Shown here: positions 7,945 to 13,568 of the stretch, one piece after another | How the letters are laid out: each line of letters opens with the position of its first letter | Position numbering within the stretch: position 1 is the stretch's first letter | Assembly: GCA_013214975.1 (NCBI GenBank) | Contig: JABSPR010000437.1 | Coordinates: 1-13,568 of the forward strand | Source: Flavobacteriales bacterium | Lineage (GTDB): Bacteria > Bacteroidota > Bacteroidia > DT-38 | Direction of reading: 5' to 3' | DNA length: 13,568 nucleotides | Translations under genes and position numbers: made by a program | The notes under the pieces: model-generated | Seen by the model: the letters and a program-made list of their open reading frames with translations, nothing else | The model's database searches: none | Told to the model about the DNA's origin: nothing

Positions 7945-7952
7945 TAAATTTG
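7945..7952 (+). promoter_or_regulatory. Candidate -7 box for the Plug-family gene
   Basis: The plus strand reads TAAATTTG here, an exact match to TAnnTTTG, and points toward the gene at 8093. Use of this site would leave a leader of roughly 130 bases, which is long. No good -33 TTTG is visible upstream. It is placed back to back with the minus-strand box at 7937-7944. Confidence 0.28.
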
Positions 7953-8092
7953 TTTAATTTTAGAATGAGAAAACGTTGATTTTTTAATGTCGTTACATCA
8001 AATTTATTGTTAACGATACTTCAATCATCTCTTTTTTAACTTGACACAATGGTCTTTACAGCTATTTAACTCCAAATTCCGAAGAAAAAAAA

Positions 8093-9463
8093 TTGAATAA
8101 TAATTCACTAAATAAAACAGTAGCGGCTGTTTTCTCCTTAATATTCCTAATAAGTGCTTGCGATAGCACTAAAAAAGCAACGTCAATTGCCAATAATTCA
8201 TTGAGCAACTCCGATTCTTCTGAATTTGTAGTAACAGAAGATGATTACTATAGCGAAGACGTAATTTATTTTGAAAACAAAAAATATCGCGACAGTATTC
8301 ATTCTATTCAACTTTCTCCTTCACAAAACCATTTAGGATTCCCTATAATTGAGTTAAACTCAAATAACACGTTAAAACTTTCATTTGATTTTCTGTCGAA
8401 TGAGCCCAAAACATACAATTACAGCTTAGTTCATTGTGATTCCAAATGGAACCCTTCTCCTATTAGTCCTTTAGAATATATTGATGGATTTGAAAATGGA
8501 GACATTACAGAGTATGAATTTTCGTTTAACACAATCCAACAATATTTACATTATTCTCTCTCTTTCCCTACTAAAGAGATGAAAATAACACGATCTGGAA
8601 ACTACATCATTAAAATTTTCGAAGATTATGATCCTTCTAAAATTATGTTTACACAACGTTTTCTTGTCCTTGAAGACAAATTAAATATCACCCCCAGACT
8701 TAAACGGCCAGCACAAATTTCACAACGAGAGTATAAACAAGAGATAGATTTTAAAATAAATCGAGGTGGGTATCAAATAGACGACCCATTCGAAGACTTG
8801 AAAATTGTAATTCTTCAAAACGAACGTTGGGATAATCGAAAAGAAGGGATTAACCCAACTTTCGTAAACGACAATGAGCTTATTTACGATTATGATGATG
8901 AAAATGTCTTTAAAGGAGGCAATGAATTCCGCTTTTTTGATATCAAAAGTTTCCGTTATAAAACCCAGTATGTTGCAGAAAATTACTTCGACACTATTAA
9001 TCATGTAATTCTTAAAACTGATTCTAAAAAAACCTTTAGTATGTATTCAAATTTTCCGGATATAAATGGGAAATATGTAATTCGCGTTCAAGAAGGAACC
9101 GATAATGACATTCACCCAGACTATGCCTGGGTCAACTTTAATTTAGAATTTGAAGAACCGGCTAATGACGGAAACCTATACATATTTGGACAATTATCGA
9201 ATTGGGGGTTCCCTGAAACACATCGTCTAGAATATAATATGTCCACTAAGTCTTATCAAAAATCAATTTTCCTTAAACAAGGCTATTACAATTACTGTTA
9301 TATGTTTGTTAAAGACGATGAACAATCTGGTGACATGAGTTTTATAGAAGGTACTCACTTTGTTACCAACAACGAGTATATAATCCTGGTATACCACAAA
9401 GGAATCAGTAATGATTACGAGAAGCTTATTGGGTTTTCAAAATTCAAATCCTCCTCCTTTTAA
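8093..9463 (+). CDS. Type IX secretion Plug-family lipoprotein (DUF5103)
   Basis: This matches the DUF5103 family, renamed T9SS plug protein after the Flavobacterium johnsoniae Plug that closes the periplasmic side of the SprA translocon when no substrate is engaged. Family landmarks are in order: FPIIELNSNNTLKLSFD (83-99), a YNYSLVHCDSKWNPSP stretch (108-123), EYIDGFENG (128-136), SFNTIQQYLHYSLSFP (144-159), RSGNYIIKI (167-175), the LQNERWDN block (241-248), GGNEFRFFD (275-283), DINGKYVIR (323-331) and LKQGYYNYCYMF (394-405). The N-terminus is a lipoprotein signal ending LISAC, with Cys23 as the acylated residue. It starts at a TTG at 8093 behind an A-rich stretch; no in-frame ATG offers a better start. 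The last 100 residues look like a small Ig/E-set domain. It is divergent from nqrA. Confidence 0.88.
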   Translation: MNNNSLNKTVAAVFSLIFLISACDSTKKATSIANNSLSNSDSSEFVVTEDDYYSEDVIYFENKKYRDSIHSIQLSPSQNHLGFPIIELNSNNTLKLSFDFLSNEPKTYNYSLVHCDSKWNPSPISPLEYIDGFENGDITEYEFSFNTIQQYLHYSLSFPTKEMKITRSGNYIIKIFEDYDPSKIMFTQRFLVLEDKLNITPRLKRPAQISQREYKQEIDFKINRGGYQIDDPFEDLKIVILQNERWDNRKEGINPTFVNDNELIYDYDDENVFKGGNEFRFFDIKSFRYKTQYVAENYFDTINHVILKTDSKKTFSMYSNFPDINGKYVIRVQEGTDNDIHPDYAWVNFNLEFEEPANDGNLYIFGQLSNWGFPETHRLEYNMSTKSYQKSIFLKQGYYNYCYMFVKDDEQSGDMSFIEGTHFVTNNEYIILVYHKGISNDYEKLIGFSKFKSSSF

Positions 9464-9520
9464 TTCCCATCCCTGCCTGTATTACCCATTTCCATAACAT
9501 AAGTAAAAACACTGAAAAAG

Positions 9521-9557
9521 CATAGTTGATGTTTGAAACTATTTTCAACAAACTATG
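9521..9557. other. Bulged inverted repeat (hairpin) upstream of apaG
   Basis: CATAGTT at 9521-9527 pairs with AACTATG at 9551-9557. An inner TGTTTGAAA at 9530-9538 pairs with TTTCAACA at 9543-9550 with one bulged T. A two-base GA bulge separates the outer and inner stems, and the loop is about four bases. The total is about 15 base pairs. It lies in the 138-base gap between the Plug-family gene and apaG. There is no T-run after it on the plus strand, so it is a poor intrinsic terminator. On the minus strand a short CTTTTTC follows, but no gene ends there. A role in mRNA stability, in attenuation or as a protein-binding site is possible but unproven. Confidence 0.4.
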
Positions 9558-9560
9558 TTG
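9532..9560 (+). promoter_or_regulatory. Weak candidate promoter for apaG-pruA
   Basis: A TTTG at 9532-9535 could serve as the -33 element and TATGTTG at 9554-9560 as an imperfect -7 box (consensus TAnnTTTG), with an 18-base spacer and about 41 bases to the apaG ATG. Both elements fall within or next to the hairpin at 9521-9557. The match is partial and is offered only as a candidate. Confidence 0.2.
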
Positions 9561-9601
9561 AACTACAATAAAACACTACTATTGCTATACAACAACATGA
9601 A

Positions 9602-9988
9602 ATGACAGCATTACTAACGGAAGGTGTTAAGGTAAGCGTTCAAACAAAGTTTGACGATAGAAATTCTTATCCGGATAAGGCATATTTCATATTCCACTAC
9701 GAAATTACAATTGAGAACAAAAATGACTTCCCCGTTCAACTACTTAGAAGACACTGGTTTATCCAAGACTCAAGCAGAGAACATCGCGAAGTAGAGGGAA
9801 AAGGAGTTGTTGGTCAACAACCGATTCTAAAACCTGGCGAGGCATACGTTTACCAGTCATCTTGCAACCTAATAACAGATATTGGCAATATGGAAGGTAA
9901 ATACATAATGCAACGTATTGATAACAAATCAAACTTTGAAGTTAGTATTCCAAAATTCGAACTTATCGTTCCTCAAAAATTGAATTAA
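9602..9988 (+). CDS. apaG: ApaG domain protein
   Basis: This is a stand-alone ApaG (DUF525) protein of 128 residues, the usual length. The domain is a fibronectin-type beta sandwich linked genetically to Co2+ resistance and Mg2+ efflux in enterobacteria; its biochemical role is not settled. Recognisable elements are YFIFHYEITIEN (28-39), the RRHWFIQDS stretch (49-57) and the Gly-rich VEGKGVVGQQPILKPGE segment (63-79), followed by YQSSC. The ATG at 9602 opens straight into the domain. The stop is 6 bases before pruA, so the two are almost surely cotranscribed. I recall the same neighbourhood of DUF5103, apaG and pruA in other Bacteroidota, but no functional link between them is evident. Confidence 0.94.
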   Translation: MTALLTEGVKVSVQTKFDDRNSYPDKAYFIFHYEITIENKNDFPVQLLRRHWFIQDSSREHREVEGKGVVGQQPILKPGEAYVYQSSCNLITDIGNMEGKYIMQRIDNKSNFEVSIPKFELIVPQKLN

Positions 9989-9994
9989 TACCAT

Positions 9995-11626
9995 ATGAGA
10001 AAAGGATTTTTTAAAACAAAACCCGCCTTTAATGAACCAATATATCAATATTCCATAAACTCCGAAGAACGTAAAGATCTGAAGGACAAAATAGCAGAGT
10101 TAAGAGAGCAGATTATAGATGCTCCAATGCTAATAAATGGCGATAATGTATTTACCGAAGACAAAATAGCCATGGTAGCCCCACATGACCACAAGCATAT
10201 TCTCGGCTATTACAACAAGGGTTCTAACAAGCATGTGCAAGAGGCTATTGAATCTGCTCTCAATTCAAAAACAAAATGGTCTAACTATACTTGGGAAAAA
10301 AGAGCCTCCATCTTTTTAAAGGCAGCGGATCTTGTATCAGGTAAGTATCGAATGGAAATCAACGCTGCAACGATGCTAGGTCAATCTAAAAATGCATACC
10401 AAGCAGAAATAGATGCAGCCTGTGAATTTGCCGATTTCCTGCGTTACAACGTGCAATTCATGCAAGACATATACACTATTCAACCTGAGTCGCCGAAAGG
10501 CACTTGGAACCAATTAGAATATCGCCCATTAGAAGGATTTGTTTTTGCTCTTACCCCTTTCAACTTTACTGCAATAGCAGGAAACTTACCATCCAGTGCC
10601 GCCTTAATGGGTAATACAGTTGTTTGGAAACCTTCGCATCATCAAATTTATTCTTGCCAGGTAATTATTAAAATATTTAAAGAAGCTGGTTTGCCCGATG
10701 GGGTCATTAATCTTATATACGTTGATGGAGAGATTGCCGGGAAGGAAATTCTTAGCCACAAAGATTTTGCAGGAATCCACTTCACAGGCTCTACAGCAGT
10801 TTTTAAGGAAATCTGGAAAACAATTGGCAAAAATATTTCCACTTACAAATCATACCCTCGTATCGTTGGAGAAACAGGTGGTAAAGATTTTATATTGGTT
10901 CATAATTCGGCAGAAGTAGATATAATCGTTACAGCACTGGTAAGAGGTGCATTCGAATATCAAGGACAAAAATGTTCTGCGGCATCGAGAGCATATATTC
11001 CCCAAAGCATTTGGCCTCAGGTTAAAGGAAAACTAATTACTACTGTTGAATCCCTTAAAATTGGACCCACTGAAGATTTTTCAAACTTTATTAATGCCGT
11101 AATAAGCGAGAAATCTTTTGATAATCTAGTTGAGTTTATCGAAGCAGCAAAGGCAGATTCGAATGCAGAAATTATCGTAGGTGGAAGCTATAATAAATCG
11201 CATGGCTATTTCATACACCCCACGGTAATCAAAGCATATGACCCTTATTATATTACAATGACGAAAGAGTTATTTGGACCTATTCTTACGCTTTATGTTT
11301 ATCAGGATGATGAGTTTGATGCAACCCTAACCCTGATCAATTCATCTAGTGAATATGCACTTACAGGGTCCATTATATCTCAAGACAGAGATATTATCAA
11401 TCAAGCATCTAGTGCTCTTTCAAATGCGGCTGGAAACTTCTACATCAACGATAAACCAACTGGAGCTGTTGTCGGACAACAACCGTTTGGTGGAGCAAGA
11501 GCCTCCGGAACCAACGACAAAGCAGGATCCATGTTCAACTTACTACGATGGGTTTCTCCGAGAACAATTAAAGAAACTCTCGTTCCTTCAACAAATTACC
11601 GATACCCCTTCCATGAGGCAGAATAG
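9995..11626 (+). CDS. pruA: L-glutamate gamma-semialdehyde dehydrogenase
   Basis: PruA (P5C dehydrogenase, aldehyde dehydrogenase family 4) oxidises L-glutamate 5-semialdehyde to glutamate with NAD+, the second step of proline breakdown. The 543 residues are the size of the single-function type and resemble mitochondrial ALDH4A1 more than the bifunctional PutA. Visible landmarks are TPFNFTAIAGNLPS (187-200), FTGS (263-266) in the nucleotide fold, catalytic Glu293 in GETGGKDF, catalytic Cys327 in GQKCSAASR, and the C-terminal PFGGARASGTNDKAGS (497-512). No proline dehydrogenase domain is attached, so that step must be encoded elsewhere. The ATG at 9995 follows apaG by 6 bases. NADH from this reaction could feed the Na+-NQR encoded nearby, although this adjacency is not evidence of a dedicated pathway. 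Confidence 0.96.
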   Translation: MRKGFFKTKPAFNEPIYQYSINSEERKDLKDKIAELREQIIDAPMLINGDNVFTEDKIAMVAPHDHKHILGYYNKGSNKHVQEAIESALNSKTKWSNYTWEKRASIFLKAADLVSGKYRMEINAATMLGQSKNAYQAEIDAACEFADFLRYNVQFMQDIYTIQPESPKGTWNQLEYRPLEGFVFALTPFNFTAIAGNLPSSAALMGNTVVWKPSHHQIYSCQVIIKIFKEAGLPDGVINLIYVDGEIAGKEILSHKDFAGIHFTGSTAVFKEIWKTIGKNISTYKSYPRIVGETGGKDFILVHNSAEVDIIVTALVRGAFEYQGQKCSAASRAYIPQSIWPQVKGKLITTVESLKIGPTEDFSNFINAVISEKSFDNLVEFIEAAKADSNAEIIVGGSYNKSHGYFIHPTVIKAYDPYYITMTKELFGPILTLYVYQDDEFDATLTLINSSSEYALTGSIISQDRDIINQASSALSNAAGNFYINDKPTGAVVGQQPFGGARASGTNDKAGSMFNLLRWVSPRTIKETLVPSTNYRYPFHEAE

Positions 11627-11690
11627 GCTTATCCATGCCGAACTGTTCATAACTTGAAACGTTATACTATTAAATCCTATTAATTGAACC

Positions 11691-11698
11691 TAATTTTG
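11691..11698 (+). promoter_or_regulatory. Candidate -7 box for divIC
   Basis: TAATTTTG matches TAnnTTTG exactly and lies 18 bases before the ATG at 11717, which would leave a very short leader. If used, it favours the ATG at 11717 over the in-frame TTG at 11684 as the divIC start. A -33 element is not evident. Confidence 0.25.
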
Positions 11699-11716
11699 AA
11701 CAAACGGATAAGCGCA

Positions 11717-12049
11717 ATGAAATATTTAAGATACATAAGTAACAGATACGCGCTTACAACTATTATTTTCTTAGTCTGGATGGCATTTTTAGATGCCAAT
11801 AATCTTTTTTCTCAACGGAAATTAAGAGTTAATCTTTACGAAAAAGCCGATCAAAAAGAACGTCTTAAAATACAGATTGAAAAAATCAACATTGACATGC
11901 ATGATTTAACAACTAATCCAAAATCTTTGGAAAAATTTGCCCGAGAAAAGTATCTAATGAAGAAAGAAAATGAAATTATCTTTGTGATAATGGAAAAAGA
12001 AAAGGAAGAAATCCTATCCCTTACAAGGGCATCCTTATCCCCTCTTTAG
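11717..12049 (+). CDS. DivIC/FtsB-like septum formation initiator
   Basis: This small bitopic division protein belongs to the DivIC/FtsB family, which forms a coiled-coil complex with FtsL and FtsQ/DivIB to regulate septal peptidoglycan synthesis. The 110 residues show a short cytoplasmic tail, one membrane helix (about 13-28) and a charged heptad-like coiled coil (about 34-65). The family-typical LEKFAREKYLMKKENEIIFVI stretch follows at about 70-90. I chose the ATG at 11717, preceded by GGATAAG; the open frame also has a TTG at 11684 that would add 11 residues. It lies 90 bases after pruA, so it may have its own promoter, and converges on porT with only two bases between the stop codons. Family membership is well supported. 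The specific partner proteins are not in the window. Confidence 0.9.
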   Translation: MKYLRYISNRYALTTIIFLVWMAFLDANNLFSQRKLRVNLYEKADQKERLKIQIEKINIDMHDLTTNPKSLEKFAREKYLMKKENEIIFVIMEKEKEEILSLTRASLSPL

Positions 12050-12051
12050 AA

Positions 12052-12774
12052 TCACTGAAAGTGAAACGATATTATCGTCATTTGCGAATTTAATCGTTCT
12101 ATTGGTGTTGAATAAAGCGTATTATCTTGAACCAACACATTTCTTAATCCATAAGACTTTTTAAGTTCCACACTTAATTTAAAATACTGTAAGTAAAAAT
12201 CGATCCCTACCCCTATTTCCCAATAAATATCGTCCTGCTTCAGTTTCACAATCTTTTCCGAATCAGAAAAATTTTCATTGTCTATTTTAATTTGAGAAGC
12301 TAAGTCCAAAGTATATTTACCCCCTCCAATCATATACATTCTCATGTTATTTAATCGGTTCGACTTATACTTCAACAAAACAGGGAATTCTAAAAATGTC
12401 GATTCAATCCTTCTGTCTACTTGTTCTATAGAACTTCCCGTGACCCCACTTCTAACCTTATACTCTAATACCCGCTCAGAAAATGAGATGGCAGGCATAA
12501 AACGAAGATCATACCAATCATTTATCCTCATATTAGATAATATCCCTAATAAAAAACCTGCCTGCTTTAAAACTTCAACTGAAGCAATATCTGGATACAA
12601 ATTGATATCCGAATTTTTCTTCACACGAAAACTTGTAGTATTAGCAGCTAAAGTGAATCCAAACTTAAAGACCCTATCTACATCATGCTTAGGAAGGTTC
12701 TCAACTTTCTGCTTCTGGGCGTAGCTAGACAACGAATAGCTAGTTATCAGTATAAGAATCCAAATTCGCTTCAT
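12052..12774 (-). CDS. porT: Type IX secretion/gliding protein PorT
   Basis: This 240-residue outer membrane protein has a cleavable signal peptide (hydrophobic 4-18, likely cut after SSYAQ) and an eight-strand beta-barrel type pattern. It has the family's LEFPVLLKYKSNR stretch, a MIGGGKYTLDLAS stretch, WEIGVGIDFYLQYFKLSVELKKSYGL near the C-terminus and a final aromatic strand ending FHFQ. These features and the length fit PorT (SprT in Flavobacterium johnsoniae), which is required for type IX secretion and gliding. The gene follows menG/ubiE on the same strand after 42 bases, an arrangement I recall for porT in other Bacteroidota. A generic PorT-family barrel is the alternative, but size and context favour true PorT. 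It converges with divIC. Confidence 0.87.
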   Translation of the reverse strand: MKRIWILILITSYSLSSYAQKQKVENLPKHDVDRVFKFGFTLAANTTSFRVKKNSDINLYPDIASVEVLKQAGFLLGILSNMRINDWYDLRFMPAISFSERVLEYKVRSGVTGSSIEQVDRRIESTFLEFPVLLKYKSNRLNNMRMYMIGGGKYTLDLASQIKIDNENFSDSEKIVKLKQDDIYWEIGVGIDFYLQYFKLSVELKKSYGLRNVLVQDNTLYSTPIERLNSQMTIISFHFQ

Positions 12775-12816
12775 CTTTCAGCTCTTAGTTTCATCCTAAA
12801 CTCTTTAATCGAAGTA

Positions 12817-13545
12817 TTATTTTTTTCCGGTATAAATTGAGGCAATACCAAATAACAATGGCCTACACGTTGTCTCAACAAATCCTTGCTCCATCATTAA
12901 TTCTAGGAAATCGTCCCCATCAGGAAATGCTTCTACAGATTCAGGTAGATACGTGTATGCGGAATTGTCATCAGAAAAAACCTTTCCAATAACCGGCAGC
13001 ACCATGTTGAAGTAAAAGGTATATATCTGCTTTATTGGAAACTTGGCAGGCTTTGAGAATTCTAAGACAACTAGCATCCCATCCTTCTTTAATACGCGAA
13101 ACATATCTGAAAGTCCTTTAGGGACGTCCTCGAAATTCCTCACTCCAAAGCCAATTGTTATAGCATCAAAAGAGTCATTATCGTAGGCAATATTCTCCCC
13201 ATCACCTTGTTCTAAAAATATACGATCTTGATATCCCTTTTTTTCAATTTTAGAAATCCCAACGTTGATCATTTCCTTAGAAATATCTATTCCGATAACT
13301 CTTTCTGGATTTAGAGATAACGATTCTATCGCAAAATCTCCAGTTCCAGTAGCCACATCTAATATACTTTTAGGTTTAAGAGGCCTTAAAATATTAACTG
13401 CTTTTTTTCGCCATAAGATATCTATTCCTAGCGATAGCAGATGATTTAAAAAATCATAACTGCCAGCTATCTTATCGAACATAGTGGCTACCTGTTCTTT
13501 TTTACTTATTGACTTGTCGTTATACGGTGTAACCTTGGTGCCCAT
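12817..13545 (-). CDS. ubiE: Demethylmenaquinone methyltransferase (MenG/UbiE)
   Basis: This is an S-adenosylmethionine-dependent C-methyltransferase that performs the last step of menaquinone synthesis (2-demethylmenaquinol to menaquinol); in ubiquinone producers the same family also acts in that pathway. The 242 residues carry the UbiE signature MFDKIAGSYDFLNHLLSLGID (22-42, split here as MFDKIAGSYD and FLNHLLSLGID), the cofactor-binding LDVATGTGDFAIE (62-74), the acidic GIDIS at 85-89, IGFGVRNFEDVP (131-142), the second signature YTYLPESVEAFPDGDDF (197-213) and the terminal FGIASIYTGKK. Bacteroidota normally use menaquinone, so MenG is the likely role, supplying the quinone reduced by Na+-NQR. 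It heads a likely two-gene transcript with porT. Only 23 bases upstream are in the window, so its promoter cannot be judged. Confidence 0.95.
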   Translation of the reverse strand: MGTKVTPYNDKSISKKEQVATMFDKIAGSYDFLNHLLSLGIDILWRKKAVNILRPLKPKSILDVATGTGDFAIESLSLNPERVIGIDISKEMINVGISKIEKKGYQDRIFLEQGDGENIAYDNDSFDAITIGFGVRNFEDVPKGLSDMFRVLKKDGMLVVLEFSKPAKFPIKQIYTFYFNMVLPVIGKVFSDDNSAYTYLPESVEAFPDGDDFLELMMEQGFVETTCRPLLFGIASIYTGKK

Positions 13546-13568
13546 ACTATAATTGGTTAGGAGCGCAA

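Noticed and set aside
8041..8068. An E. coli-like promoter, TTGACA with TATTTA 16 bases on, upstream of the Plug-family gene.
   Set aside because: The primary sigma factor of Bacteroidota recognises a different -33/-7 pattern, and the -10 match is poor. It is likely chance in AT-rich DNA.
8049..8069. Six-codon open frame (MVFTAI) in the leader of the Plug-family gene.
   Set aside because: It is short, has no ribosome binding site and has no repeated regulatory codons, so there is no support for a leader peptide.
12018..12029. CCCTTACAAGGG as a terminator for divIC.
   Set aside because: The loop would be only two bases, no T-tract follows, and it lies within the coding region.
12344..12724. 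Long plus-strand open frame opposite porT.
   Set aside because: It is antisense to a recognised gene, with no family signature and no start context.
12772..12796. Seven-codon frame (MKLRAER) after AGG, its TGA overlapping the porT ATG.
   Set aside because: It could couple translation to porT, but a frame this short in a 42-base gap is easily chance, with no further support.

Overview
The window looks like a chromosomal segment of a Bacteroidota bacterium, most likely Flavobacteriia or a close relative. The DNA is AT-rich and genes are packed closely. The evidence for the lineage is two type IX secretion system (T9SS) genes (a Plug-type protein and PorT), a complete Na+-translocating NADH:quinone oxidoreductase (Na+-NQR) operon with its own flavin transferase, a DivIC-type division protein, and A-rich translation starts with few strong Shine-Dalgarno sites. 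I do not assign a genus. There are no tRNA, rRNA, CRISPR or insertion-sequence features, and no gene-free stretch longer than 300 bases. The longest gap is the 189-base divergent region at 7904-8092.

Layout. (1) 1-780, minus: MazG nucleotide pyrophosphohydrolase. (2) 842-1042, plus: a 66-residue one-helix, four-cysteine protein that meets apbE tail to tail and resembles the Na+-NQR maturation factor NqrM. (3) 7903 down to 999, minus: nqrA-nqrB-nqrC-nqrD-nqrE-nqrF-apbE in canonical order with gaps of -1 to about 10 bases. (4) 8093-11626, plus: T9SS Plug-family lipoprotein, apaG and pruA (glutamate-semialdehyde dehydrogenase). (5) 11717-12049, plus: DivIC/FtsB-like protein. (6) 13545 down to 12052, minus: menG/ubiE methyltransferase followed by porT, converging on divIC with a 2-base gap.

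How the genes work together. NqrA-F oxidises NADH, reduces quinone and exports Na+. ApbE attaches FMN covalently to NqrB and NqrC. The small cysteine protein is placed and built as one would expect for the factor that helps build the NqrD/NqrE iron centre. MenG makes the menaquinone that the complex would reduce in this group. Plug and PorT belong to the T9SS, which secretes proteins across the outer membrane. PruA feeds proline carbon to glutamate and supplies NADH.

Most of the window is ordinary core genome. The points most worth a second look are the NqrM-like protein encoded opposite the nqr operon, the NqrB flavinylation site (Gly-Glu-Thr instead of the usual Gly-Ala-Thr), a 16-base near-palindrome that holds two abutting divergent -7 promoter boxes, and a bulged hairpin in front of apaG. 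I do not see a clearly new multi-gene system.
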